Positions 1 through 8,485 of a stretch of DNA of 52,292 nucleotides are shown piece by piece (within the stretch, counting starts at the first letter, position 1; every line of letters starts with the position of its first letter). The notes under the pieces were generated by a model. That model was not told the DNA's origin, did not search any database, and was given only the letters and a program-made list of their open reading frames with translations. Both the position numbers and the translations under genes were made by a program. The DNA comes from Actinoplanes palleronii. GTDB lineage: Bacteria; Actinomycetota; Actinomycetes; Mycobacteriales; Micromonosporaceae. Location of the stretch: contig NZ_BOMS01000166.1 in assembly GCF_016862315.1 (NCBI RefSeq), positions 1-52,292 of the forward strand, read 5' to 3'.

Positions 1-367
1 CCCCGGGGCACTTGGACTACTTTACTCGCCATTCTCGTTTCGTCAAATCCGCGTTTCGCAACCCGAATTCAACCGACACCGAGAAATAGTGAGCAGCACC
101 CACCCAAAAAGCACACGATGCTAGATCGTCAGATCTTGGAGGATTTCCGTCAGGACGGCCGCTCCGAGCCCTTCGCAGGTCTCGTTCGCTCGCCCGTCAC
201 CCTGGCGGCTCGGAAAACATTACCCGGCCACCCGGACAACACCAAGCCGACACACTGAGACGGCGGTCACACCAAAGGGTGAAGCCTGCGGAGGGCCGTG
301 GGACCGGCCGGAACGAGCCGGATTGGACGGGCGCGCGCCGGGTGCGCCGCTGGCGTATAACCAGCAC
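1..367. other. Leading intergenic stretch
   Basis: No confident gene lies here. The first 120 bases are less GC-rich than the rest. One short ORF at 118-258 is listed separately. No clear terminator or operator was seen. Confidence 0.5.
118..258 (+). CDS. Possible 46-residue small protein
   Basis: An ATG at 118 opens a 46-codon frame ending in TGA at 256-258. The product starts MLDRQILEDFRQDG and is mixed and charged, without membrane segments or known motifs. No ribosome binding site precedes it, although the upstream bases are A-rich. It could be a small regulatory peptide or chance. The family is not recognised. Confidence 0.22.
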   Translation: MLDRQILEDFRQDGRSEPFAGLVRSPVTLAARKTLPGHPDNTKPTH

Positions 368-985
368 ATGCGCACATACGAGTTGGCCGAGATGCTGCGG
401 GAGATCCCTGGCACCGAGGTGGAGGCCGGCCCCGGACTCGTCACGGTGCACATGCCCGCTCTCGGCGACACCCTCCGCATCCCGTTCCGCGACGTGCTGG
501 ACGCGGACTGGGTGCACGTGCCGACCGGCGCCCCGGCCGTCCAGATCGATCTGCGGCGCAAGCACGAGTCGCTCCCGCTCATCGTGACCGTGGACGACGT
601 GGTCTTCACCCCGGCCTACGCCGACGATCTGATCGACCCCGAGGACGAGTTGCTGGTGCCGGCCATGCCCAGCCTGATCGGGTATTCCGAGATGCACCGG
701 GACGTGCGGGCGCTCGGCGCGGCGCTCGACGACCCGGACATCGAGCTGGGGCCGGAGGTGCTCGCCGCCACGCTGACCGCGCACCGCTGCTTCCTGGCCG
801 GCGCGGTGCGGGTCGGTCTCTGGCCGGTCCGGGTGGCGGCGTGGTGGGAGTACACGTCGGCACGCTCGGCGAGCCGGATCACGATGGCCCGGTTCCGCGA
901 GGATCCCGAGTGGGACGAGCTGATGGCCGGCGTGCACGAGGCCCGCAAACTGTCCGAGCAGAGCAGCGCCCAGGCGATCCTCTGA
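368..985 (+). CDS. Hypothetical protein, 205 aa
   Basis: The start is placed at ATG 368 (MRTYELAEML); an upstream ATG at 323 in the same frame would add 15 residues of poor composition. The product is soluble, with no signal peptide or membrane segment. Its first half alternates short beta-like stretches with acidic loops, and the second half is helical, with a Trp-rich segment (VAAWWEYTSA) and a charged C-terminus. The pattern vaguely resembles the YbjN-like or T3SS-chaperone-like folds common in actinomycetes, but this is only an impression. It stands alone, and the downstream gene is convergent. Confidence 0.7.
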   Translation: MRTYELAEMLREIPGTEVEAGPGLVTVHMPALGDTLRIPFRDVLDADWVHVPTGAPAVQIDLRRKHESLPLIVTVDDVVFTPAYADDLIDPEDELLVPAMPSLIGYSEMHRDVRALGAALDDPDIELGPEVLAATLTAHRCFLAGAVRVGLWPVRVAAWWEYTSARSASRITMARFREDPEWDELMAGVHEARKLSEQSSAQAIL

Positions 986-1058
986 CCGCCGGGAAGGCGC
1001 CGCCCGGGGGCGCATGACACGGGCGGCGACTTCGTATTCGTACCATGAAAATGTTTTG

Positions 1059-1955
1059 TTATTGGATCTGAGGCGTGTAGTGGGTCGCCTCGTCGCCTTC
1101 GAGAATGTAGCTCTTGGTGCCGTCCGGTCCGACCGGGACGTCGCCGGCCACGGTGACCCGGTGCAGCTTGCGAGCCAGGTCGCCGTAGTCGTCGGCGGCG
1201 TAGTGCTGGGTGCTGCGGTTGTCCCAGACCACCAGATCGCCGACCTGCCATGAGTGGCGCAGCGTGTTCTCCGGCCGGGTGACGTAATACTGCAGGAGTC
1301 GCAGAATGTCCCGGGACTCGGTTTTGGAAAGGCCGATGAGGCTCGTGACGAAATTGCCGATGAACAGGTTCGGCACGCCGGAATCCGGATTGACGCGGAC
1401 CACCGGGTGGGCGGTGCGGTACCGGACGGACGCGAAGACCTTCTGGTAGTCGTCGACCTCGGCGGAGCGGAACTGCGGGTGCTCGGCGTAGTCGTACTCG
1501 TTGGAGTGCTCGGCCCACAGCCGGTCGGCCAGGAACCGCAGGTGGTCGGGGAGATCGGCGTAGGCGGCCGCGGTGTTGGAGAACAGCGTGTCGCCGCCGT
1601 AGGGCGGGATGACCAGGCTGCGCAGGGTGGTGGCCTTGGGCGGGGCGACCACGAACGTGACGTCGGTGTGCCAGGCGTTCGCCCGGGCGCCGGGGCCGGC
1701 GGCCACCTCGAGGACGTTGGCCTGGCCGTCGACGGACGGGACGGTCGGGTGGGCCAGGGTCAACGTGCCGAAGATCGCGGCGAAGCGCTGGTGCTGGTCG
1801 TCGTCGAGGTGCTGACCGCGGAAGACCAGCACCTTGTGCTCGACCAGGGCGTCGTGGATCTCCTTGGCGGCGACCTCGTCCACCGGGGCGGTGAGGTCGA
1901 CGCCGGACACCTCGGCTCCGATCCGGCCACCGATGCGCGTGATGTCGATGCTCAT
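1059..1955 (-). CDS. TauD/TfdA-family Fe(II)/2-oxoglutarate dioxygenase
   Basis: This 298-residue protein belongs to the TauD/TfdA family of iron- and 2-oxoglutarate-dependent dioxygenases, which oxidise taurine, alkylsulfonates or related acids. The facial triad is visible as His96-x-Asp98 (WHTDVTF) and His251 (STQHYA), and the 2-oxoglutarate-binding arginine is Arg266 (KLHRVTV). The N-terminal segment ending in VLVFRGQ is also typical. Length matches TauD. No sulfonate transporter lies beside it, so the substrate is open: taurine, an alkylsulfate or an aryloxyacetate are all possible. It is transcribed alone from the gap before Spo0M. Confidence 0.9.
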   Translation of the reverse strand: MSIDITRIGGRIGAEVSGVDLTAPVDEVAAKEIHDALVEHKVLVFRGQHLDDDQHQRFAAIFGTLTLAHPTVPSVDGQANVLEVAAGPGARANAWHTDVTFVVAPPKATTLRSLVIPPYGGDTLFSNTAAAYADLPDHLRFLADRLWAEHSNEYDYAEHPQFRSAEVDDYQKVFASVRYRTAHPVVRVNPDSGVPNLFIGNFVTSLIGLSKTESRDILRLLQYYVTRPENTLRHSWQVGDLVVWDNRSTQHYAADDYGDLARKLHRVTVAGDVPVGPDGTKSYILEGDEATHYTPQIQ

Positions 1956-2030
1956 GTCGAGATCCCTTCTGGCTACGTCAGTCCCCTCAGTTTATACATT
2001 TCCCATCGAGCGAGTGGGATATGGGAGCGA

Positions 2031-2066
2031 AAAAGGGCGGGAGCACCGTGGCGCTCCCGCCCTTTT
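2031..2066 (-). terminator. Intrinsic terminator after the Spo0M gene
   Basis: Two perfect 14-bp arms (2031-2044 and 2053-2066, ending in AGGGCGGGAGC) enclose an 8-base loop. Read on the minus strand, the stem is followed by a run of T. It sits 13 bases after the Spo0M stop codon. Confidence 0.85.
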
Positions 2067-2079
2067 CAGGACCTACCGG

Positions 2080-3150
2080 TCAGTCGTCGCCGCCGAAGTC
2101 CTCGAAGACGTCCTCGACCGCCTCGCCGATGAAGTAGCCGGCCGCCAGGCCACCGACCGCGCCGAGCGCCGCGCCGCCCAGGCCGCTGCCGTGACCGCCG
2201 TGGCCGTGACCGCCGCGGTAGTGGCCGTGGTGCCCGTACCCACCACCGTGACCGCCGCCATGGCCGCCACCGTGCCCGTAGGCCGGCTGGCCGTAGCCGG
2301 GCGGCGGGGGCGGCGGGTAGCCGGGGGCGCCGTACGCCCCGTGGCCGCCGGGGGCGCCGTAGCCCGGGCGGGACTTGTGCTGGTCGACGGCCTGGCGGAC
2401 CCAGCCGTCGACGACGGAACGCCAGTCGGTGGTGTCCGCGTCGTTGTGGGAGACGGTGTACCGCCCGTACGTGTCCTGGCCGCTGTGGAACAGGCCGCCG
2501 CGCTTGTCGAACTCCAGCACCACCTCGACCTGGTGCGGGCTGGTCACGAACGTCAGCTCGACCTCGTTGACGGCGTGCGCGTACTGCGAGGCGGGCCAGT
2601 ACTCGATCTCCTGGTAGAACGGGAGGGTCTGGTGCACGCCGTAGATCTGACCGTGCTCCAGGTCGGCCGACTTGAAGCGGAAGCCGAGCTGGTTGAACGC
2701 GTCCAGGATGCGCTGCTGGATCGGCAGCGGGTGCACGTAGACCGGGTCGAGGTCGCCCTTGTCCAGCGCCCGCGCGATCGACACCTCGGTGCGCACGCCC
2801 ATCACCATGCCGCGCAGCTGCTGCCCGTACGCCGTCGTCACCGGGGTCTCCCACGGCATGTCGATCCGGAACGGGATCGCCAGCTGCTGGCCGGCGTGCA
2901 GGCGCATCGGGCCGCTCACGGTCAGCCGGTAGAAGTCACCGGTGGCCGAGTAGTCGCCGCCACCGCCCTCGACCTCCATCCGGGTGACCAGGGCGAGCGT
3001 GATGTGCTCGATGTCGGCGTCGTTCGTGCCCCCGACCAGGTTGACCTGACCGGTCAGCGGAGCGCCCGGATATGTGCTCGGGTTGGCCAGCACGGTGTCG
3101 ACGGTGGGGCCACCGACTCCCATCGCGCCCAGCAACTTCTTGAACACCAC
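2080..3150 (-). CDS. spo0M: Sporulation-control protein Spo0M
   Basis: The first 250 residues match the Spo0M arrestin-like family: an opening like MVFKKLLGAMGVGGP, then PTVDTVLANP, PGAPLTGQVNLVGG and IPFRIDMPWETPVT. Spo0M influences the timing of sporulation and cell division in Bacillus; in actinomycetes the role is less clear. The last 100 residues are unusual: a Gly/Tyr/Pro/His-rich tail with repeated GHGGGHGGG-type runs, then a glycine-rich hydrophobic stretch and an acidic end. The tail may bind metal or insert in a membrane; that is inference. A good GAGAGG ribosome binding site precedes the ATG, and a strong terminator follows. Confidence 0.88.
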   Translation of the reverse strand: MVFKKLLGAMGVGGPTVDTVLANPSTYPGAPLTGQVNLVGGTNDADIEHITLALVTRMEVEGGGGDYSATGDFYRLTVSGPMRLHAGQQLAIPFRIDMPWETPVTTAYGQQLRGMVMGVRTEVSIARALDKGDLDPVYVHPLPIQQRILDAFNQLGFRFKSADLEHGQIYGVHQTLPFYQEIEYWPASQYAHAVNEVELTFVTSPHQVEVVLEFDKRGGLFHSGQDTYGRYTVSHNDADTTDWRSVVDGWVRQAVDQHKSRPGYGAPGGHGAYGAPGYPPPPPPGYGQPAYGHGGGHGGGHGGGYGHHGHYRGGHGHGGHGSGLGGAALGAVGGLAAGYFIGEAVEDVFEDFGGDD

Positions 3151-3272
3151 GATGCCTCTCCTGTGCGTCAGCCCGATTTCCTCGGAAAACTAACAACGCC
3201 GCCTGAATGAACGCTGAGAAGGCCTTCAGCCAGGCGATCTTGCCAGGCAGCGTACGACTATCGTGCAAGGTC

Positions 3273-3614
3273 ATGGAGCCAGTAACGGTCTACAGCCTCG
3301 CCGATGTCGTCGTCCCCCACGAGCCGGTTCACCCGGACGAGGTGGTGGCCGGCGCGCCGACCACCGGGGCGGTCACCGTCACCACACTCGACGGTCTGGG
3401 CGTGGAGGCCGGGATCTGGGAGATGAGCGCCGGCGCGGTCCGGGACGTGGAGGCCGAGGAGGCGTTCCTGGTGCTGTCCGGCCGGGCGACGATCGCGACC
3501 GGCGGCGAGACGTACCCGGTGGGGCCGGGTGACCTGGTGCGCCTGGCCGAGGGCACGGCGACGGTCTGGACCGTGACCGAGCCGCTGCGCAAGCTCTACG
3601 TCACCGGCGTCTGA
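3273..3614 (+). CDS. Small cupin-domain protein
   Basis: A 113-residue single cupin. The barrel motifs are seen as GIWEMSAGAVRDVEAEEAFLVLSGRATI and the second motif around YPVGPGDLVRLAEGTATVWTV. It resembles the cupin_3 (DUF861/EutQ-like) group, whose functions range from sugar-acid isomerisation to unknown. The usual metal histidines of motif 1 are largely replaced (RDVEAEE), so metal binding is doubtful. The start is set at ATG 3273, because the 22 residues from the upstream ATG at 3207 look unlike cupin sequence. A TATCGT hexamer just upstream suggests a short-leader or leaderless transcript. Confidence 0.8.
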   Translation: MEPVTVYSLADVVVPHEPVHPDEVVAGAPTTGAVTVTTLDGLGVEAGIWEMSAGAVRDVEAEEAFLVLSGRATIATGGETYPVGPGDLVRLAEGTATVWTVTEPLRKLYVTGV

Positions 3615-3617
3615 CCC

Positions 3618-3653
3618 GAACGGGCGGCCCCTCGCCGGAGGAGCCGCCCGTTC
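3618..3653. terminator. Bidirectional terminator between cupin and mdh
   Basis: Perfect 11-bp arms (3618-3628 and 3643-3653, GAACGGGCGGC) enclose a 14-base loop between two convergent genes. An A7 run at 3662-3668 lies between the stem and the mdh stop codon. Confidence 0.75.
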
Positions 3654-3668
3654 GTACGATCAAAAAAA

Positions 3669-4655
3669 TCAGATCAGGCCGAGACCCTGGACAGCGGTGC
3701 GCTCCTCCTGGAGCTCCGCCACCGAGGCGTCGATCCGGGCGCGGGAGAACTCGCTGATCTCCAGGCCCTGGACGATCTCCCACTTGCCGTCCTTCGCGAC
3801 GACCGGGAACGACGAGATCAGGCCGGCCGGGACACCGTAGGAACCGTCGGAGACGATCGCGGCCGACGTCCAGTCGCCCTCGGCGGTGCCGTTGACCCAG
3901 GTGTGCACGTGGTCGATCGCGGCCGAGGCGGCGGAGGCGACCGAGGACCCGCCCCGGACCTCGATGATCTCGGCGCCGCGCTTGGCGACCCGCGGGATGA
4001 ACTCGTCGGCGATCCAGGCCTGGTCGACCAGGTCCTTGACCGGACGGCCGGCGGCCTCGGCGTGGAAGACGTCCGGGTACTGGGTGGCCGAGTGGTTGCC
4101 CCAGATGGTGACCTTGCGCAGGTCGCCGACCGGCGTGTTCAGCTTCTTGGCGAGCTGACCCAGGGCGCGGTTGTGGTCGAGCCGGGTCATCGCGGTGAAG
4201 CGGTCGGCCGGCACGTCCGGCGCGTGGCTCTGCGCGATCAGGGCGTTGGTGTTGGCCGGGTTGCCGACGACCAGGATCCGCACGTCGGACGCGGCGCCCG
4301 AGTTGATCGCGGCACCCTGCGGCTTGAAGATGCCACCGTTCGCCTCGAGCAGGTCGCCCCGCTCCATGCCCTTGGTGCGCGGGCGGGCGCCGACCAGCAG
4401 CGCCACGTTGACGCCGTCGAACGCGGCCTTCGGGTCGTCGAACACGTCGACGCCGTCGAGCAGCGGGAACGCGCCGTCTTCGAGCTCCAGCGCGACACCC
4501 TCGGCGGCGCGGGCCGCGGCGGGGATCTCCAGCAGGCGCAGGCGTACCGGCACGTCCGGGCCGAGCAGAGCGCCGGAGGCGGCGCGGAACAGCAGCGCGT
4601 AGCCGATCTGGCCGGCTGCGCCCGTCACGGTGACGGTGACCGGTGTCTTAGTCAT
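3669..4655 (-). CDS. mdh: Malate dehydrogenase
   Basis: A 328-residue NAD-dependent malate dehydrogenase of the TCA cycle, catalysing malate to oxaloacetate. The Rossmann motif is TGAAGQIGY at residues 11-19. The substrate-binding arginines are in GARPRTKGMERGD (Arg91, Arg93 and Arg99), GNPANTN lies at 131-137, Asp160 and Arg163 are in MTRLDHNRA, and the catalytic His188 is in GNHSATQ. Length fits the high-GC MDH group of actinobacteria. CTCGGGAG upstream of the ATG serves as ribosome binding site. It stands alone. Confidence 0.97.
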   Translation of the reverse strand: MTKTPVTVTVTGAAGQIGYALLFRAASGALLGPDVPVRLRLLEIPAAARAAEGVALELEDGAFPLLDGVDVFDDPKAAFDGVNVALLVGARPRTKGMERGDLLEANGGIFKPQGAAINSGAASDVRILVVGNPANTNALIAQSHAPDVPADRFTAMTRLDHNRALGQLAKKLNTPVGDLRKVTIWGNHSATQYPDVFHAEAAGRPVKDLVDQAWIADEFIPRVAKRGAEIIEVRGGSSVASAASAAIDHVHTWVNGTAEGDWTSAAIVSDGSYGVPAGLISSFPVVAKDGKWEIVQGLEISEFSRARIDASVAELQEERTAVQGLGLI

Positions 4656-4735
4656 GAGTTTGTCTCCCGAGGTTGAGGCATATCGGCACCCGAACGGACT
4701 CTATCCCTCGCGTTACGGAACGATGACGCGGACGC

Positions 4736-5542
4736 CTACCGGTGTGACGGTTTCCGGCCGACCGCGCCGTACGAGGACACCTCGATCGGCTGCGGCCGGT
4801 CCTCCCGGTCGGGCCGCCAGTCGCACACCGCGGTGATGCCCGGCTCGACCAGGTCCAGGCCGTCGAAGAAGCGGGCGAAACCGGCCCGGTCCCGCGGCCA
4901 GAGCTCGGCCCGGCCGGAGTCCTGTGCGGCCAGGATCCGCGCCGACACCTCCGGCGGCACGAAGTCCCGGGTACCGACCGTGGCGACCAGGTGGCTGCCC
5001 GGGACGACCGCCTCCAGCAGGGCGCCGATCGCGGAGCGGGCCTGCTCGTCGTCGGCGATGAAGTGCAGCACGTTGATCAGCAGGATGCCGACCGGCTGGG
5101 ACAGGTCGAGGGTGGCGGTCAGCTCGTCGGCCCGCAGGATCTTCTCCGGGTCGCGCAGGTCGGCGTCGACGTACGTGGTGGTGCCGCCGACCATCAGCGC
5201 CCGGGCGTGCGCCAGCACCATCGGGTCGTTGTCGACGTAGACGACCTTGGCGTCCGGTGCGACCTGCTGTGCCACCTCGTGCGTGTTGCCGGGCGCGGGC
5301 AGGCCGGTGCCGATGTCCAGGAACTGGCGGATCCCGGCCTCGGCGGCCAGGTACCGGACCGCCCGGTTGTGGAACGCCCGGCCCTGTCTGGCCGCCGTCC
5401 AGACCGCCGGATACACCGCCGCGATCTGATCACCGGAGTCCCGGTCGACCTGGTAGTGGTCCTTGCCGCCGAGCCAGTAGTTCCAGCGGCGGGCCGGGGA
5501 GACGGTGTGCGGATCCACCTGGTCGCTCGTCACGCGGGCCAT
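4736..5542 (-). CDS. DUF574-type SAM-dependent methyltransferase (copy 1)
   Basis: A 268-residue protein of the actinobacterial Methyltransf_19 (DUF574) family. Typical features are SPARRWNYWLGGKDHYQVDR near the N-terminus, the SAM-binding stretch QFLDIGTGLPAPGNTHEVAQ, the acidic loop VVYVDNDPMVLAHARALM, and LLINVLHFIADDEQA. Substrates are unknown for nearly all members. A paralogue lies at 8486-9274, with a large sensor kinase and a small membrane protein between them. Confidence 0.92.
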   Translation of the reverse strand: MARVTSDQVDPHTVSPARRWNYWLGGKDHYQVDRDSGDQIAAVYPAVWTAARQGRAFHNRAVRYLAAEAGIRQFLDIGTGLPAPGNTHEVAQQVAPDAKVVYVDNDPMVLAHARALMVGGTTTYVDADLRDPEKILRADELTATLDLSQPVGILLINVLHFIADDEQARSAIGALLEAVVPGSHLVATVGTRDFVPPEVSARILAAQDSGRAELWPRDRAGFARFFDGLDLVEPGITAVCDWRPDREDRPQPIEVSSYGAVGRKPSHR

Positions 5543-5613
5543 CCTAGCCGGATCACCCTTGATCGATCTCCATTGTGGACACGAGGAGCGGGCTCGCGGG
5601 CTTATCCTGCAGC

Positions 5614-6210
5614 GTGGCCATCCTCGCGCCGCCGTACCGGCCCTCCTCCCCCGGCTTCCCGCCGCTCGACCCGGCGCGCGGGGACGGCGGCGCGACCATC
5701 GCGGTCACCCTGCGGTACGCGCCGCCCGCCTTCCTGCTCGGCCTCTTCACCCCGGTGCTCGAGATCGACGGGCGCGGCGTGCCGGCCGGCTGGGGACGGG
5801 TGTCCACCCCGGTGGCGCTCGGCGAGCACCACGTGCACGTACACGTGCCGTACCTGCTGCCGTCCCGGCTCGGCGGGGCCGAGACCACCGTCGTCGCCCT
5901 GCCGGGCCGGACCACCGAGCTGGAGTACCGCGCTCCCCTGCTGGCCTTCCTGCACGGCGCGCTCGGGCCGCCGCCGCAGCGGTACCCGGGTCTGGCACTG
6001 GCGGTGGCGCTGCTGATGGTCGCGGCGGTGCTCGCGGTCTGCGGCTGCCTGGGCATCGTCGGCACGGCCGGGCGCGACGACCGCCCTCAGGGCTTGGCCT
6101 GCAGCTCGTCGTGCAGCGCGCGCATCAGCTCGGCGCTGGTGAACGGCTTCTCCAGCAGGTGCACGTCGGCCGACAGGGTGCCGTGGTCGGTGAGCACCGG
6201 CTGGGCATAA
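5614..6210 (+). CDS. Membrane-anchored hypothetical protein
   Basis: Start placed at GTG 5614 (VAILAPPYRP); an upstream ATG at 5575 is possible. The first 120 residues form a beta-rich domain with repeated motifs (VTLRYAPPAFLLGLFTPVLEIDG, HHVHVHVPYLLP, TVVALPGRTTELEYRAP) resembling small proteins recurrent in Actinoplanes-like genomes. One hydrophobic segment (LALAVALLMVAAVLAVCGC) follows near residues 130-150. The last 40 or so residues run antisense into the 3' end of the sensor kinase and look non-native, so the natural stop may have been lost. Function unknown. Confidence 0.6.
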   Translation: MAILAPPYRPSSPGFPPLDPARGDGGATIAVTLRYAPPAFLLGLFTPVLEIDGRGVPAGWGRVSTPVALGEHHVHVHVPYLLPSRLGGAETTVVALPGRTTELEYRAPLLAFLHGALGPPPQRYPGLALAVALLMVAAVLAVCGCLGIVGTAGRDDRPQGLACSSSCSARISSALVNGFSSRCTSADRVPWSVSTGWA

Positions 6211-8405
6211 CCGGACATGAACAGCACCTTGGTCCGCGGGTACCGGGTGCTTATCGCGTCCGCCAGGTCCTTGCCCAGCATCCCCGGCATGACCACGTCG
6301 GTGAGCAGCACGTCGATGCTGTTCCCGGCGGCCACCCGGAGCGCCTGCTCGCCGCCGTTCGCGGCCAGCACGGTGTACCCGCCGCGGCGCAGGATCCGGC
6401 AGGTCACCTCGCGCAGCGCGTCCTCGTCCTCGACCACCAGCACGGTCGCGCCGTGCCCGGCCAGCCCGGCGATGACCTCCTCCGGGACGATCCGCTGCGC
6501 CTGCACGTCGGTGACCGGCAGCAGGATCGTGAACGTGGTGCCGATGCCCGGCTCGGAGTAGATCTGCACGGTGCCGCCGGCCTGGGTGACGATGCCGTAG
6601 ACGGTGGCCAGGCCGAGCCCGGTGCCCTGGCCGCTGGGCTTGGTGGTGAAGAACGGCTCGAACGCCTTGTCGATCACGTCCTGGGGCATGCCGGTGCCGG
6701 TGTCCGAGACGCGCAGCCGCAGGTACCGCCCGGGGCTGAGCCCGGCCCGGGCGGCCGAGTGCTCCTCGTCGACGCGCACCTCGGCGGTGTCGACGGTGAG
6801 CCGGCCGCCGCTCGGCATCGCGTCCCGGGCGTTCACCGCCAGGTTCACCAGCACCTGCTCCAGCTGGCCCGGGTCGGCCATCACGGCCGGCAGCGCGTCG
6901 GTCGTGCGCACGGTCAGGGTGATGTGCTCGCCCAGCGAGCGGTCAAGCATCTGGTGCACCTCGGTGACCACGGCGTTGAGGTCCAGCGGCCGGGGCCGGA
7001 TCACCTCCCGCCGGGCGAAGGCGAGCAGCTGGTGGGTGAGGTCGCTGCCGCGCCGGGCGGCCCGGGCGATCTGCTCGGCGTCGGCGGCCGGTGGGGTGCC
7101 GGCCGCGTCCTCGATGATGAACGCCGCGTAGTTGAGGATCACCGCGAGCAGGTTGTTGAAGTCGTGCGCGATGCCGCCGGCCAGCTGGCCCAGGCTCTCC
7201 AGCCGCTGGGTCTGCTGCATCCGGGCCTCCAGCTTCTGCCGATCGGTCTCCTCGCGCAGCCGGCGCCGCTCGGCCTCGATGGCCAGCCGGTCGGTGATGT
7301 CCCGGACCGCGGCCACGATCACCGTGCCGGTGTCGGTGTGCAGGGCGCTGCAGGCGATGTCGACCGGCAACGTGCTGCCGTCGCTGCGGACCGCCCGGCG
7401 CTTGACCCAGCGCTGCTCGCCGTCACCGGTCCGTACGGTGTCCAGCGGCGTGGAGTCCCCGCCGGTGCGCAGCACCGCGGAGACCGGCGGCAGCCCGTCC
7501 GGCAGCAGCCGGGACACCAGCATGTGGATCAGGTCGTGCCGGGGATGGCCGAACAGCCGCTCGGCCTCCGCGTTGACCAGCACCACCTCGCCGGACTCGG
7601 CGACGCCGAGCAGCGCGTCCGGGGCCGCGTCGAGGATCGCCTGGACCCGGGCCTCGGCCCGCTCACGCTCGCTGATGTCACGGGCCGTGCTGGTCGTGCC
7701 GACCAGCGCACCGGCCTCGTCGAGCAGCGGGGAGACCAGCATGGAGACCGCGATCAGCTGGCCGGACGCGCTGACCCGGGTGCACCGGTAGCGGTCCACC
7801 CGGCCGCCGAGCCGGACCAGCAGACGGATCTGCGCCTCGTCGGCGCGCCGGTCCGGTGGGATGATCTCGTCGATCGACGTCCCGATCATCGCGGTGGCCG
7901 GGAAGCCGTAGAGCAGCTCGGCGCCGGGATTCCAGGACAGCACCCGGCCGTCGACGTCGGTGGTGACGATCGCGTCGTGCGAGGACTGGACGATCGAGGC
8001 GAGCAGGGCGCGGGTGGCGGCGGCCTGGCGGTGCGCGGTGTCGTCCCGGAGCACGGCGGTCACGTACGTCTCGGCGCCGCCGGCGACCTGCGGCACGGCG
8101 ACCGCGGACAGCGAGACCTCGACCGGGAAGACCGTGCCGTCGCGGCGCAGCCCACGCAGCGGCAGGCGGCGCAGCGGCGGGTGGCCACCGGAGAGGTACG
8201 AGGCCCGCTGTGCCGGATGCTTGAAGCGCACCTCGTCCGGCACCAGCACGTCGACGGAGACGCCGACGAGGGTGTCGGCCGGGTAGCCGAACATGTCGTG
8301 TGCCCGGCGGTTGGCCATCGTGATGGCGCCGTCCGAGCGGCTGACGATGATCGCGTCCGGGGCGGTGTCGATCAGGAGCCCCGGCAGCTCATTGCGTGAC
8401 TCCAC
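6087..8405 (-). CDS. PAS-containing hybrid sensor histidine kinase/response regulator
   Basis: A soluble sensor of about 772 residues. Three PAS domains in series (first: TAPDAIIVSRSDGAITMANRR) precede a HisKA domain with the phosphoacceptor His in LAGGIAHDFNNLLA. The HATPase domain has the N box NLAVNARDAMPSGG, the G1 box DTGTGMP and the G2 box GQGTGLGLATV. The C-terminal receiver has the acidic pair VVEDEDAL, the phosphoacceptor Asp in LLTDVVMPG and the Lys in LLEKPF. No membrane segment was found, so a cytoplasmic cue is likely. GTG 8405 is preferred over GTG 8420 because GGAGGGG sits 6 bases upstream. No output regulator is adjacent. Confidence 0.93.
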   Translation of the reverse strand: MESRNELPGLLIDTAPDAIIVSRSDGAITMANRRAHDMFGYPADTLVGVSVDVLVPDEVRFKHPAQRASYLSGGHPPLRRLPLRGLRRDGTVFPVEVSLSAVAVPQVAGGAETYVTAVLRDDTAHRQAAATRALLASIVQSSHDAIVTTDVDGRVLSWNPGAELLYGFPATAMIGTSIDEIIPPDRRADEAQIRLLVRLGGRVDRYRCTRVSASGQLIAVSMLVSPLLDEAGALVGTTSTARDISERERAEARVQAILDAAPDALLGVAESGEVVLVNAEAERLFGHPRHDLIHMLVSRLLPDGLPPVSAVLRTGGDSTPLDTVRTGDGEQRWVKRRAVRSDGSTLPVDIACSALHTDTGTVIVAAVRDITDRLAIEAERRRLREETDRQKLEARMQQTQRLESLGQLAGGIAHDFNNLLAVILNYAAFIIEDAAGTPPAADAEQIARAARRGSDLTHQLLAFARREVIRPRPLDLNAVVTEVHQMLDRSLGEHITLTVRTTDALPAVMADPGQLEQVLVNLAVNARDAMPSGGRLTVDTAEVRVDEEHSAARAGLSPGRYLRLRVSDTGTGMPQDVIDKAFEPFFTTKPSGQGTGLGLATVYGIVTQAGGTVQIYSEPGIGTTFTILLPVTDVQAQRIVPEEVIAGLAGHGATVLVVEDEDALREVTCRILRRGGYTVLAANGGEQALRVAAGNSIDVLLTDVVMPGMLGKDLADAISTRYPRTKVLFMSGYAQPVLTDHGTLSADVHLLEKPFTSAELMRALHDELQAKP

Positions 8406-8485
8406 ACCCGTCCCCTCCACCCCTAAAGTAACTCATTTCGGTAATTCCGGGTATGACTCCGATCGATTCGGGGCATCTTCCGAGG

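Noticed and set aside
5505..8399. 964-residue plus-strand open frame opposite the sensor kinase
   Set aside because: Antisense shadow; the minus strand carries intact PAS, HisKA, HATPase and receiver motifs.
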